Positions 25,050-37,300 of a stretch of 64,000 nt of DNA are shown here, one piece after another (position 1 is the first letter of the stretch; the number at the start of each line of letters is the position of its first letter). The translations under genes and the position numbers were made by a program. The notes under the pieces were generated by a model that worked only from the letters and a program-made list of their open reading frames with translations, had not been told where the DNA came from and did not search any database. The stretch is from Telmatactis stephensoni (taxonomy: Eukaryota > Cnidaria > Anthozoa > Actiniaria > Isophelliidae): contig JALIZF010001714.1 in assembly GCA_029948255.1 (NCBI GenBank), positions 488,001 to 552,000 of the forward strand, in the 5' to 3' direction.

Positions 25050-25400
25050 ATGGTGAAAACTAACCGCATGTGTCTTCTGTCTGGACTTTTGGTTGTCTTG
25101 ACCAGTGTAGACTTTAATTTGGACGCGACGGGGCGTTTAATCATGCAAACTGTAAGTAGTTTATCCTACCTATACTGGCCACTAGCCCAATTCAAAGTGT
25201 TGCATTGTTTGTTATTATTGACTAGCAATGCTTTTCTTTTTTCAGCACTACCATCACTCATTTCAGAGATATCCAGCAGCTTTGGGGGAGGTGTTTCATC
25301 ATCAACAGTCAATGATCTCCAATCCCTTGCTAATTCCTTGTCAGAAAGTCTTTCTGAGAAAGATTTAGCTTTACTTCATCAGAAAAACACTAATAGGTAA
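25050..25400 (+). CDS. Unrecognised small membrane-protein-like ORF
   Basis: 116 codons, not recognised. The N-terminus (MVKTNRMCLLSGLLVVLTSV) looks like a signal peptide or membrane segment. A second hydrophobic run follows around residues 49-70 (FKVLHCLLLLTSNAFLFSAL), then a Ser-rich polar tail (SSSTVNDLQSLANSLSESL). Two structures are possible. It may be a single open exon ending at the TAA. Alternatively the gtaagt at 25152 and the ttttttcag at 25245 may be a 94-bp intron, but splicing there shifts the frame and stops soon after. A gtaaga donor at 25397 sits exactly at the stop, so the real gene may continue into unseen exons. Head-to-head position next to ACO1 supports transcription. Confidence 0.4.
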   Translation: MVKTNRMCLLSGLLVVLTSVDFNLDATGRLIMQTVSSLSYLYWPLAQFKVLHCLLLLTSNAFLFSALPSLISEISSSFGGGVSSSTVNDLQSLANSLSESLSEKDLALLHQKNTNR

Positions 25401-25480
25401 GATGACATACAGACAACTTTCATCCAATTGACCATTCTTGTTTCCTTTTCCTGCCACTGGGGGGCAGGGCCTGGGGAGAG

Positions 25481-25845
25481 CTCCCTTATAAAGAGGGTGG
25501 GGGTCCTCGTCGTCCCTTTTAGGGTTTGAAATCAGTGTATTGGTCCCACTTAGGGTGATAATGATGAGAATGGCCACCAGCTGAATTTTGTGGTCCCTTT
25601 TAGGGTATAAGATCAACAACAATGCTTCTTTTCAAAGATTGATTTTATTTTAATCCCTTATAAAAGGACTCTCTAATAAAAGGGGACAGGATCAAGAAAC
25701 TGAACCAAAATGATACGCGATTAATTGGTCCCTCTTAGGAGTGAAATTTCATCACAGCCACGCCCATCATCTCACAATACAGGTCCCTTTTAGGGGTCAC
25801 TTTCAGAATTTCCGACGAGGACCCCCACCCCCTTTTATAAGGGAG
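25481..25845. mobile_element. Fold-back element with gtcccttttaggg repeats
   Basis: CTCCCTTATAAAGAGGGTGGG at 25481 is inverted at 25822-25845. The interior has about five spaced copies of (g)tcccttttaggg, and similar wording recurs at 58990-59340. Confidence 0.7.
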
Positions 25846-27386
25846 TGTACTGCGACTTTGCACTCTGGATGGTCACAGTGTTACGCTCTGAAAGATATAG
25901 CACCATTCCCCTCCCCTATGTTATAGCGGGGTGGTCATCAGGTTTTTCAATGGTCGGTTGCATGTTGATCATCATTTATTTGGATTTCTAAAATTTTTAC
26001 ATTTCAAATATTCGTTTTACTCTTACTATATTTCGATCACGTGGTGCATACATACCATCACGTACCTTTAATAGTACATTTCACAACTAGGCTCGAGCCA
26101 CGTCATCAATTTGACCACTATAGCGAATCTCGTCTTCCTAGCTATAGCGTCTAATGGTAACGAATGGTTCCTAGAAAATCGTTGGTCTCGGCAACTTTCG
26201 ATCCTATCTCGAAATGAGCTCCTGAACCTTCATGACGAATTCTCGTTTTTCTGTGTTTCTTTCCGTCTCGGCGTCTTTTAAGCATACGTATGCGCAAGTT
26301 AAGTCTCGGATCATGGTTGACAATACTCTGGTTCCAGAGGTTTTCTTTTGTATTTTATGATTTTTTTCTTATTTTTATTTTTTGTTTATATTATACGTCT
26401 GTCTCGACGTATTTATCAAAGAAGAGTTAGAAAAGAAAAAAAACCTCCTGGACGAGGGTAGGTGCACAATGAAACTCCAATTAAAGGCCGTTTCGCGCAG
26501 TTCCCATTCAATTGTTTGATTCTGTTGTTTACTCAGACAGCTTTCCGTGAGAATATATAGGATATGTGGGACTGGTGAACGTTTCTGATCAGTTTCGGGT
26601 GATCAGGTTTCACATAAAAGAACATGTAAATGGCATAAAAGTTTGATGACGGCATTTTAAGGTGTCTGAAAACAGTTTTTTGGTCACCAACCAATAACAA
26701 ATAAACTAATTATAAGTTTAGTTAAAACGAACTAAGCCGCGCTCCGTGATCAGGCATGGGTCGTATGGTGGCTGCTAAGTGTGTGTATCAGTAAGTGTGT
26801 TTATGTTAAATGTGTAACTGTCTCGTTACATGCAAGCACCCTTGTATACCCTTGTATACCTTCGACTCAATCACGCTGAGCTGCATCCTTTGTAATTCAG
26901 CACTTGTGCTGCAAGGAAGGGGGATGAGCTACACCAAGGTAGAAGGGCGATGAGCTACACCAAATTACATAAAAATGACAATCATGCTCACCTAGTATGA
27001 GAAAAAAATATTTCATAAAGCTGAGTACAAAATTGATACCTTTTGGAATAGTTCTTTCCTCTTCTTGTTGACGTTGTGAAGTTAAGAAGCGTAAAGACAG
27101 TTAAAAATGTCAGCCTTAATTTATTTATGCCCAAAGCATTTCGTGAGTGACAATAGCAATCAATATAGTCAACTGAACCAATCGCCATCGGCCAACATAC
27201 ATGTTAAGGGTGTAGACGCCCAGGGTAGAAGCAGACGACAAGATTTTCGTGACTCACTCGATCAGTACTGGTTGAATGCATGAAATCAACTGCGATTTAC
27301 TGAGATCGATGCTTCAAGATTGGGGATATTTTCTATACCCAGCGTGCTGTTTGCGTCCTGACCAAATCATTCGCTCTCCCGCTTGA

Positions 27387-27875
27387 GGTGGTGTTACACG
27401 AGACAACACGCAACAACGATTTACCGCGCAACAATGCTGCGCGAAAACTCGTTGTCAACAGGGGCTGTTACACGGATCGGTTTTCCTTGCAACATCAACG
27501 TACGTGACGCTCTGTTGACGCATTTTGTTTTTATTTTTGGTCGTTTTTAGATTTGAATCCTAAAGAATTGCTTTTCTTTGGATGAAAACGATGAGTTTTC
27601 GCCTATCACTTTCATCCAAAGTGTTAGTTATTTTGTTTACTTTGCTATCAGCCGCCACTTTGTTGCGCGAAAAGTTGATGGCGAACATGCTACACGGACC
27701 AATTAACTCCAACGAAATTCGTCATATTTTGTTGCAGGTTTTTGAAGGCAATTCCAAAACTCGCAACATGTTGCCAACACAAAGGTTGCGCAGAAAATCG
27801 TCCTGAGAGCCATGTTACACGAGGACAACATTGTTGCGCTGAAAATCGTTGCAAGTTGTCTCGTGTAACACCACC
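27387..27875. mobile_element. 489-bp element with GGTGGTGTTACACGAG termini
   Basis: GGTGGTGTTACACGAGACAAC at the left and its inverse (GTTGTCTCGTGTAACACCACC) at the right, with internal gcgcaacaatg / acattgttgcgc and tgttacacg motifs repeated. The internal frames are not recognisable transposase. Confidence 0.7.
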
Positions 27876-28050
27876 ATTAGGATTTGTAAAGCTATTTATT
27901 GCCTTGAACTCTCAGAGAGCAGCAAAAAAAAGCATTGAAAATACAAAACATGAACCAAAAATATAGTTACATGAAATTCTTTAATTTCAGTGTTAAGTAT
28001 TTGCAAACTACTTCAAGCATACATTGAACGTGCAATTATTGTATATATTA

Positions 28051-28297
28051 AAATCGTGCAACTTGTCGCGCAACATTGTTGCGTTGCAAGTTGCAGAGCA
28101 AATGTTGCTCGTATTACCACCCCACGCGCAACCAATTTTCTTTGTTGCACGAAGTAGAAGCACTGTCTACTTTTTGCAACAAAGAAAATTTGTTGTGCGC
28201 GGGGTGGTAATACGAGCAACATTTGCTCTTCAACTTGCAACGCAACAATGTTGCGCGACAAGATGCACGATTTTGTTGCTCGTATTACCGGGCCTTT
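28051..28297. mobile_element. GTAATACGAGCAACA palindrome, related to 62183-62420
   Basis: Arms aaatcgtgcaacttgtcgcgc / gcgcgacaagatgcacgattt and gagcaaatgttgctcgtatta / taatacgagcaacatttgctc fold back on one another. The right end reads gttgctcgtattaccgggcc. The same words occur in the TTAA-flanked MITE at 62183-62420, so these are two members of one family. Confidence 0.75.
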
Positions 28298-28302
28298 AGC
28301 AA

Positions 28303-28362
28303 GGGTGGCCGAGTGGTTAAAAGCTCCGGTCTGTCACCTCTGTGCAGGGACCGCGGAGACGA
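28303..28362 (+). repeat. tRNA-like box A fragment (SINE head)
   Basis: ggtggccgagtggttaaaagc matches the D-arm/box A of Leu/Ser-type tRNAs. No matching T-arm follows nearby, so this is a tRNA-derived repeat fragment rather than a functional tRNA. Its end (gggaccgcggag) is the inverse of a stretch at 29268. Confidence 0.5.
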
Positions 28363-29261
28363 TGAAAAATTAAAAATGTTTGTTTCAAAATTTGACTTCT
28401 ATTGTTTTTAATGGTTATAATTGACCTTTTCTCTTGTCATGGTTTTTTTGATAGAGAGGTGACCTCCCAGTCGTTTAGCTGTTTGTTTTCAAACGTTTAA
28501 TTTGTCACAAGAAAACTGAACTTCCATCTATAGTCATACAAAAGACCGATGTCGACCAAATGTTTTCAGTAGTGTAGCTAGGTATATGGCCCCTTCACTT
28601 GTGGAAAAATAATTAATTGGTTGAAGTTAGTGTACAAACCACAGTTTTAAAAGGAGCACCTGTAATATCACTGAATGGTGTCGATATTATTCATGTAATA
28701 AGTTATGCCACTTTTAAAATTCTTGCAATACTGTGTTTCATAAGTATTTTCGAACGGATAGTCTACTTAGTCAATGGACCATTATATTTTTGAGTCAACC
28801 AAAGAAAGGTTGTACGTAATATAACGTACTTTTCTGTAAAAGTTTTGCCGAGCGACTCGCGCTAGGCGTACGTTCCTAAGAGCTAATTGTATTCTCTGTC
28901 TGAGCTACAAATGAACCATTTCTTTCATTGCTATTCTTTGTGGGGGAGTGACGCGCACAAATATTTACCCTAGGAAGTAGCCTTTGTGAACACCTATATC
29001 TTAGCTCTTGCCAGAGACCGACTCGCATATTTTGTTTTTGTTGGTTTTATCGTAAATTTTAATCAAATTGACGAGCCTTAGTTCACATTTCGCGCTCGCT
29101 ACGCTCGCAAAAAAGGGTAATCATAATATGTTGTTTTTGCCTCTCAGAATTTTATGGCTTGCTACAGCCCTGTGGTGTTACTTTAAAAGTGCGTTTGAGG
29201 AAGTTACGCCCCCGCCGTGTTTTGAAGGTCTAGATCCGCCGCTGCAGCTTCTCCACTTTTG

Positions 29262-29540
29262 AATGTGCTCCGCGGTCCGTGCTGTGGTACCACGGGTTCG
29301 ATTCCCGGACGGGGCATCACATATGGCTTGAGTTTGTTAGTTCGTTCTCTCCCTTGCTCTGAGGGATTTTCTCCTGGTCTTCCAGTTTTCTTCCCTCGTT
29401 AAAAACAAACTAGTGAGCTGAGGATTGGTTGCATAGAATGTAGTGGTAGTGTGTGTGAGAGAGTACAATGTCCCCCAGTTACTGCGGCACGCAAGAACTA
29501 GAGAGGACATTGGACACTTAAATAAACATTTATTTAATTA
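29262..29540 (+). mobile_element. tRNA-derived SINE body with box B
   Basis: ggttcgattcccggac is a T-arm/box B followed by ggggcatcac and a C/T-rich body (ttttctcctggtcttccag) of the kind found in invertebrate SINEs, ending near aataaacatttatttaatt. The matching box A may be the fragment at 28303, about 950 bp upstream, separated by unrelated sequence. Confidence 0.5.
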
Positions 29541-30618
29541 TTTTTAATGAATATTTAGGCTGTATGAGAAGTAATTTCTTATCCGATCCAGTATGTTGTA
29601 CACGTTTTCTAGATCCAAGTGCCACGAAACAATGGCGATGCGTATATCATTTGGCATTCTTATTACAACATACTGGATATCAATTTCAATTTAATTCAGT
29701 TCTAATTTCTCTCTGTCTCACTCTCCACTACAATGTCATAACCTACTGCTGACAAAAGACGGTGAGATCAATGGCTTACAATTAAATAGTAAGAAATACA
29801 AATACAATGTTAAAATTGAAGTTTAGAGTTTTAGCATTTCCTGATCTCTCTTAGGGTATCAAAAGAGTCCATCGCATATTATCTTGTTTTCAAATGGAAG
29901 AAATTTTCCCAACAAAAGCGTGCCGACCGTTCAATTTTATGTTCATAATAATAATGTTCATTAGTTTGTTATCGCTGGAATCTCTTAGAGGTTAAAAATC
30001 ATCCAGCAGCCACGTCTTTCGTAAAAGACGTCCGGCATTTTTAGGGATATTTTTAACCCGTGGATTACAAATCTATTAGTTATAGTGAGGGGTCGAAATA
30101 TGCAAATGTGTCACTCGCAAATTGTGTCACTCGAAGGCAGGCCGAAAGTAACAATAGGGCAGAACCAAAATATACGATCGCTTCCCGTTTGACTCGAGAC
30201 GCAGTTTATTCAAACGGAATGGAGCGAGTTTTGTTCTTGCTCTTGCGTTCGTTCTAGAATTTCACGCCAAATGAAGTTTAATAATCCTGAGTCGGAAAGG
30301 TTTAAAGTTTATATGCAGGAATTTTGAAAGAAATTATTGGAGTCAGTTTAGAGAAAAGAGCCAAACCCAAAACTCAAACTCAATCCTTCAGCAACTATAT
30401 CTTGTAATATCTTGTAATATCTTTAAGATCCGGATTTTTAGTTTTTAAACCGTTTATTCGCTATTGCTTGGTGGAGAAAAAAAAACTGTTTCCAGACACC
30501 ATAAAATTCCTCCACGGACCATGAGCACGGACCATTTAATTTGGAACGTGGGACCTGGGTCGAGCTTTCCGCTGTCCAACAAAATCGCATTCTCAATCAA
30601 AATCCGCGTGTATGCAAG

Positions 30619-33594
30619 ATGGCGAACGACTTTTATCTTCGTTACTACGTTGGACACAAAGGCAAATTTGGACATGAATTCCTGGAGTTTGAATTTCGTC
30701 CCGATGGTATTGAATTATTTGACATTAATTCTATGTAGTGGAATGTTAATGTAGATTTTTTCATGATAATCTATTCTCGTTTGTCTGTCAGGAAAACTTC
30801 GGTATGCCAACAACTCGAACTACAAAAATGACACAATGATTCGAAAAGAGGTGAGATTTGTGATACATCCATCTCGTATTCTGGCTTGAATAAATCTCAT
30901 TATAAGTTGCTTAAAATAGATATAAAGTGAACTAACTTTTGCTTCCTAACTGATTAAGCAAGAGTCTTTTTTGTCAGCCAGCATACAAGCTTCCAAGCCA
31001 AATGGTCGAACGAAAAGATTCTGTTTGTTGCAGGATCAACTTTTGACTTTCATTTTATCTCAGGTTTATTGTCACAAAGCTGTTACAGAGGAGTTAAAAA
31101 GAATCATTGATGACAGTGAGGTATTGGCAGTACTACAATAGTGATAGAAATTTTGTATTGAGTGGAAAAAAAGCTATGGGCTTATACTCTAGTAGTTACA
31201 GAAATACAAATATGCCTGATTAGAATACAAGCTCCAGTTGCATGAAATATTGATAGTGCTATCCATTTGATAAACCCTTATCTACTATCACTGTCCTCAA
31301 TAAATTTATTGGAAACACATTTTTTTCCACTGGATAAGGATTTATTCAGTGGAAAGAGTTGGGAGACTAAGTACTAATCACATGGTCCTAACCCCCTTCA
31401 GGCCAAAATCCTTATTAAATTGGCACATAAAGGCATAGGGATCCCAGCATTCTGATGTGTTTAGATTTATGTTTATTGCTAAACAACGCTTTTGGCGTTT
31501 TTTCACTTGAAGTATATTGACGTTTTAATTGTGTGTTCAGATTCTCAAAGAAGATGATACCATGTGGCCACAGCCAGACAGAGTTGGTCGACAGGAACTT
31601 GAAATTGTTTATGGTGATCAACATATTTGCTTCACAACCTCCAAAGTTGGTTCTCTTGTAGATATAAACCAGTGCAAGTAAGTGTTCTGTCTGATTTTCA
31701 GATAAATGAAGATACTGGACAGCAATGTTATATCAGGTGTGACTAATAACTCTGAAATTTTGAATAGTTTTGGTAGCTTGTTTTGAAATTCCAGTTCAGT
31801 CTATGATTGAGCAGTGTAAAATGTGCACACAGGTCTCTGTACTGTGATATGAACACAATGGGAGTCTAACGTAGAGCACCAGAAAAGCAAGCTTAGGAAC
31901 ACCAGGCATAGCTGAGTGTTTCTCTTGCTTCTTGATGGGCTCTACATCTTCCAGAGAGTATATTTCACAATACAGAGACATACATATAATTATTGTTTTA
32001 TTAAAAAATTTCAATGATTTTGTGAGCAATGTCTCTGTCCTCTGATATAAACGCATTTGCCAGCCAGCAAGACATACAACTCATTTTGTTTTCCCAATTG
32101 TTTTATAATCAAATCTTTTCTGAAAATCCTTTGGTAAAAATAACATAGGACATGCTACTGCATCCTCAGAGACCCAGGGCATCAGGGAGGGGTGAGGGGA
32201 GCGGAGGGGAAAGGAAAGAGGGAAAAAGGACGCCCTGGGCTTTTGACTACCCCTAACTTGTCTTAACGGCCAAAATTAATCCAATTAGATGGTCTAACGT
32301 AAACAAAGTTCAAATGACAAAATACCTGGACCACATTGATTATCACAAGATCATGCAATGAGATAATGAGATCTAAATACATGATGCTTTACATGCATAG
32401 CAATATTGCGATACGTCAGCAATGTAAACTTCAAACAATGACTTGTCTCTTACTACTTTTTCCCTGGAAAATCTCATAATGACCGTGTCCATGTTGCGCG
32501 GTAACACAAAATACTATCTATCGTCTGGTTCTTCTCAAACAGAGCATGACAGCTTCTATTGTTTAGGAGGTGATGCAATGCGTGGGGTCAACTTGTTTAC
32601 TGGTAACTTTTGAGGATTCTAATCAGCCAATCAGCGCTTGGATTAATTTTGACCGTTAAGACAAGTTAGTAGTCAAAAGCCCAGGGTGTCCTTTTCCCCT
32701 CTTTCCTTTCTCCTCCACTCCCCTCCCTGGTGCCCTGTGTCTCCGAGGACAATGCTACTGAAGCTGTGAGTGGTTTGTTGATATTGTAAGCTCTTTTTCA
32801 AAATAATTCACAGTCACCTCGGTAGCATTTTCAAAATCTCATCTTTTTTGCTTGAAGATTTTCATAATAAGTGGTTCCAAGAAATATCCACTCCCCACAT
32901 CCCACTGCCATACAAACCTTGGGATTTAGTTCTTCCTCAGACCCCCTACCCCCTTGGAATGTCTGATTCCCTCCTTGGTGGGGTATGGAAATAACACCTA
33001 AGTATTGTTATAATTATGACTGTTTTGAGACTGTGCAAGTCATTATGAATTTTACAAGAGTTATCTGTGCTACAATCCTAAACATGAGGCACTAGAGTTT
33101 AAATTGATATCATAGGGAAATTTGGAAGATTACAGATAAAGTCCATTTTCCTCCCTTTACCCATGATATATGTAGAAATAATTTCTACATATATCGTGGG
33201 TAAAGGGGAGGAGGCCAAGGAGGAAAATGGACTTTGTCTTTAATCTTCCAAATTTCCCTATGATATCAATTTAAACTCTAGAATTATTCTTCACTTCAAG
33301 CTCAATTTTACAGTGCAAATTGAAAAACTGTGGATACCTAGAAATATTCCTAGGAATGTTTAATCTGTTGTTTTTTGTCCAATCAGAAATAGTTCTCATA
33401 CCACAAAGATAACCATCAAGACATATTTCTAGGTTCCCATGGTTTTTCAATTTGTATTGTAATTGGATTTGTTCTAATGGCGTTTTTTTTACAGGGATCC
33501 AGATGGTTTACGTTGCTTTTACTATCTTGTGCAAGACCTAAAATGCATGGTGTTCTCTCTTATTGGTTTACACTTCAAGATCAAACCTATTTAA
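30619..33594 (+). CDS. MAGOH: Mago nashi homologue, exon junction complex core
   Basis: Five coding exons, 30619-30706, 30792-30850, 31064-31120, 31541-31677 and 33495-33594, sum to 441 nt and give 146 aa, the same length as human MAGOH. All junctions are AG/GT and in phase. The protein begins [20 protein letters not shown] and ends [11 protein letters not shown], almost identical to the family along its whole length ([26 protein letters not shown]). MAGOH pairs with Y14/RBM8A and locks eIF4A3 on mRNA after splicing, acting in mRNA localisation and nonsense-mediated decay (family knowledge). The start was chosen by homology. An in-frame upstream ATG at 30541 would add 26 residues ([10 protein letters not shown]...) not found in the family, so those bases are probably 5' UTR. 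AATAAA near 33965 could serve polyadenylation. The last intron (31678-33494) holds several fold-back elements. Confidence 0.96.
32161..32751. mobile_element. 591-bp Mutator-like fold-back with 9-bp duplication
   Basis: Termini CATCCTCAGAGACCCAGGGC and the inverse GCCCTGTGTCTCCGAGGACA extend inward about 120 bp (shared gggcttttgact, acttgtcttaacgg, aattaatcca). The direct repeat ATGCTACTG flanks the element at 32152-32160 and 32752-32760. It is non-coding and lies in the last MAGOH intron. Confidence 0.82.
33092..33281. mobile_element. 190-bp near-perfect palindrome
   Basis: CTAGAGTTTAAATTGATATC at 33092 is inverted at 33262-33281. The arms meet almost directly at atgtagaaataatttctacat (about 33170-33190). 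It is intronic in MAGOH. Confidence 0.85.
33316..33454. repeat. Inverted repeat before the last MAGOH exon
   Basis: caaattgaaaaactgtgg and tacctagaaatat are mirrored by atatttctaggt and catggtttttcaatttg, ending 40 bp upstream of the acceptor of the last coding exon. Confidence 0.7.
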
Positions 33595-34180
33595 TTCTGT
33601 ATAAAGTACTACAAGTACAGATGTACCCTTGTAATATTGTTTTGTATCGAATAATTAGTGTAGATCATTTTATACTAAAATGCTGTCGGAAGGTGAGGGA
33701 TTGGGCATTGATTTGTGAAAGCAAGGAGTGAGTTAGCATTTTAAGGCAATTCAAATTCCCTTGTACATCTTAAATTTTATCAGTTGGCACTTGCAATCCT
33801 CAGTAGCCATAAAAGATGACATCTCTGCTGTTCTTCATAGCTAACTACATGTACTACCCATTCATTCTTACTATTTTTGATCTTAATGTTTTGCTTTGTT
33901 TTTAACAAGATACTATTAATAATCTGGAAAGATAAATCCTATATAGAGGAGCTTCATTTGTATAAAATAAACATACTGTGACTTGAAAGTTCTTGTGTTG
34001 CCTTGATTTTCACTATAAGGCATACTGTATGCTTGTATCTTTGCTTTACTACCATTAATTTTGCAAGCATGAAACATCCATGGAATTTGTTTTGCTTTGA
34101 TTACGTTTTGAAATGACTGGTCATTTTGGGTGTGACATTTTGAATTAACCTTGACAAACAAACAAATGTCCTTGCTTCAT

Positions 34181-34324
34181 AGAGCGATGGCACTAAAACC
34201 GTGAAACAAGTACTAACTAAAAAGTACAAATAGTACTAATGAAACAATAGAAAACAAAGGGTTTTGCTACTATTTGTCTCTATTTAGTTACTAAGTTATT
34301 TCACGGTTTAAGTGTTATCGCTCT
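34181..34324. repeat. Fold-back repeat
   Basis: agagcgatggcactaaaacc and gtgaaacaagtactaac are mirrored by ttatttcacggtttaagtg and ttatcgctct. The arms are about 60 bp. Confidence 0.7.
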
Positions 34325-37300
34325 ACTTGCTTGCAGTAATTTCCCACTCTTACAATATCGAGTATACTTTTGGTGGTCAGTGTTAAGAGCAGCTACATAG
34401 GACATTGTATCTTCAAATACCACTGTTATACGTGATATAAGTGACAGGTTGCTTGCAACCAATGTCAGAAATGGCACAATCAGAGTTGCAGACTATTATT
34501 TTGTTAAGGAAATTAGGCTCGTAAATGGTGAAACTACATTTTTATTTTTAATTTGTAAATCTGATAATGTACATGTACCCTTGCCATCACTGGAATTCAA
34601 CTTTAAAATGCATGAATGGAAACTACACAGGATGTCAGACACCCTTGGCCCCTTAGGGGGTCCCTCGGGATGTGGAAATTAGCAAGTAAACTAATTTGGG
34701 CTTCGTCAATGTGTAAAGATACAATAAGGAATGAATGAAAATCTTAACACATAAATTAAAAAGAGAGAGTAGTTACATTACGTTACTGATGTTTCAAAGG
34801 CACTTGGCCCATCATCTTTTGAAACAGTACCTTGACACCATTGCATTGTGTTAAAGATTACCAATCATTTCTTATTTGAAATGAAAATCCAATAAATTCA
34901 TTCATATTTACATCCCAAAAGTCAGATTCCCAAAAAACCTCCCAGGCCCCCAACACACACGCAACCCGTCTTCTAGCACTCTCCAATAACATTCCATCTG
35001 TTTCCATGTATCTTGCTATCAAATGTCATCAAGAATGTTCACAAAGGAATCAAACTTCATAAATAAACCCATTTCCAAAATTGTCTAGCATTAAGAAATA
35101 TGGCACCTCTTTGAAGTACCCAAATGACAGTTGTTATGAAATGCCAGTAAATGTCAAGTTTATACTCGTACATCACTACTGTTACAGGTGTCCAGCCCAA
35201 AATATGTCCATTTTGTGAAGAGCCTTCTTATTTACTCATCATAAGTAATTAGGCAATTTTAAATTATATACTGACATAAAACAATCAGAGTTGTTTAATG
35301 TATTTAACAATATTTATAAGGCTAATGTTTTACTATTTGTGACCAAGCTAGGTTAATATTGTTTGCATGGGTTTTTGTTTTAATTCCAAATAGCTAAAAG
35401 CAAAGCACAGTTTCAAGCTGAAGGCACTGACATCTTTTAATAACTACTACTACTGCTACTACTATAAACTAAAGACGACTTTTTACATAAGAACAAGAAT
35501 GTTGACTAATTTAACACACCATCAAGACTGATATTTCTAGAATACGTCTTTGTTTGAAGACACCATCATGAAAATACAGTGCTAAATGCCCAGAAATCCA
35601 AGAAGCTTAAACAAAATAACCAATCATATTTACTCTTTAATTCCAGTGTGAAGAAATTAGATTGCAGTGAATGATAACCAATGATATGACCAAAGATTAA
35701 ATTGTAACACACATAAAAATATTATAATTTTGAATTTCCTTATGTATATAATGACCTACTATGTTTTGTACTCACATACATGTATCTATCATCCTCAGGA
35801 ATCCACAGGTATTACCCTGTCATGAGCTTCTGTCTGGAGTGAGAAGTGAGTGACAGAATAATACCAGTGTTCCTAGAGTTATATGTCTATTTACTAACAA
35901 AAATTGACCCATCCATTTGGAAAGTGAGAGGTGAGTTCCTCTCTTCAATCCTAAATGTTGCTTTCTACTGGATCAAGCTCATCATCTGGTATCTGAAAGC
36001 TGACTTGTCGCTTCATCATGGAACGTTTATTCTATTGAGACAAACAGTGATGAAGAATGTGAGTGGGAAGGGGAAATGGAAAGCACGAAATGAATGAAAC
36101 AGAGTGGATATCGCCATGAATGAAGCCAAATGCATGAGAACAAAGGAGATGAAAAGTCTGGTATAAGTGTAATAAAACTGGTAAAAAAAAGCAGAATGGA
36201 AGAAAATGGATGGATATAACTACAAGGTGTTGAAAGCTGTTGGGACAAAAATGTCAATATAGTATAAAATGAAGTGAGTAGGAATGATGAGCACGAATGA
36301 AGCTATGAAGAAAAGAAAATCAACTAAGGTGAAAGCAAAAATTTGTTTTTTTAAACATGCATGTATGTACCAGGGGGAAATCCAGAAATATCTTCAAAAG
36401 GGGGGTGCAGTGTTAGAGAAAATCAGAAACCTTGCAGAGGGCCATGAACTGCAGAAGTAGGAAGGGATTTGCACCCCCCTGCCCTACATCTACCCCTGTG
36501 TATGTTTTTATGGTGTGACAAATGCAAATTTAACATACAAAATGACAGTATGTGGGATGAAGACAAGTAAAATGTCACCAATTTATGCAATGTGCAAGTG
36601 AATGACAACACTAGATTAGGAAATTATTAAGTGACAGTACATGCAAATACATACATGTATTGAAATGCACTCAATAAGAATCATTAACAACACTTTAACA
36701 AAGTGAAATGACATTAAGATTCAAGTAAAAACAACCAATTGATCATCACTAGGTAGAGTCAAGATGGCTGAAAGACGTTTGCTTGATAATAGACATCAGA
36801 CAGGCTCCTGAATGTTCATGAAATAAGAGAAAACGAGGTGTGGATGTTTCAGGTGTAGAATGGTTACAGAAAGTATTGTCAGTTGATCCAAAAAAGTTAG
36901 TCAAGATTTAGCAGAGATGAGTGGCCTTTATATTGATAATGAAGTTATCTGGCCAGCAGTGGATGTTAAAACTCAATGCTAACAGTACTTTGTTAAGATG
37001 AAAATAATGAAATTTCGATACAGTGTTGAACAGTATAAAGTGATGGCAATTTAAAGAGGTCAAGATAAAAGTTAAGAAATGCCACATGATGGTATTGTAT
37101 ATAATTAGGTTAAGTCATACTTTCCATTAGTCACAGTTACAGTGAAATATACTTTTAAACATCTTAATCGCTCACTATTAACACCTCACTACCATGCATT
37201 TAAGGTTTGTGCCAATAATAGAATTCATGCTTTTTCCAGTCCATAAAAAATATGATACTTTTTCTGCCAAAAGATTATAGAGCCATGCAGTCCTATACTC

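Larger units (their letters stand above)
25401..30618. other. 5.2-kb stretch without a recognised gene
   Basis: Apart from the repeats listed separately (25481-25845, 27387-27875, 28051-28297, the tRNA-like pieces), no exon with protein similarity is visible between the 25050 ORF and MAGOH. Unseen exons of the 25050 transcript cannot be excluded. Confidence 0.4.

Noticed and set aside
28305..28330. Functional tRNA-Leu or tRNA-Ser gene
   Set aside because: Only the box A side is present; no T-arm or closing acceptor stem follows within a plausible length.
30541..30618. N-terminal extension of MAGOH from an upstream in-frame ATG
   Set aside because: MAGOH is very strongly conserved in length (146 aa) and no family member carries such an extension.
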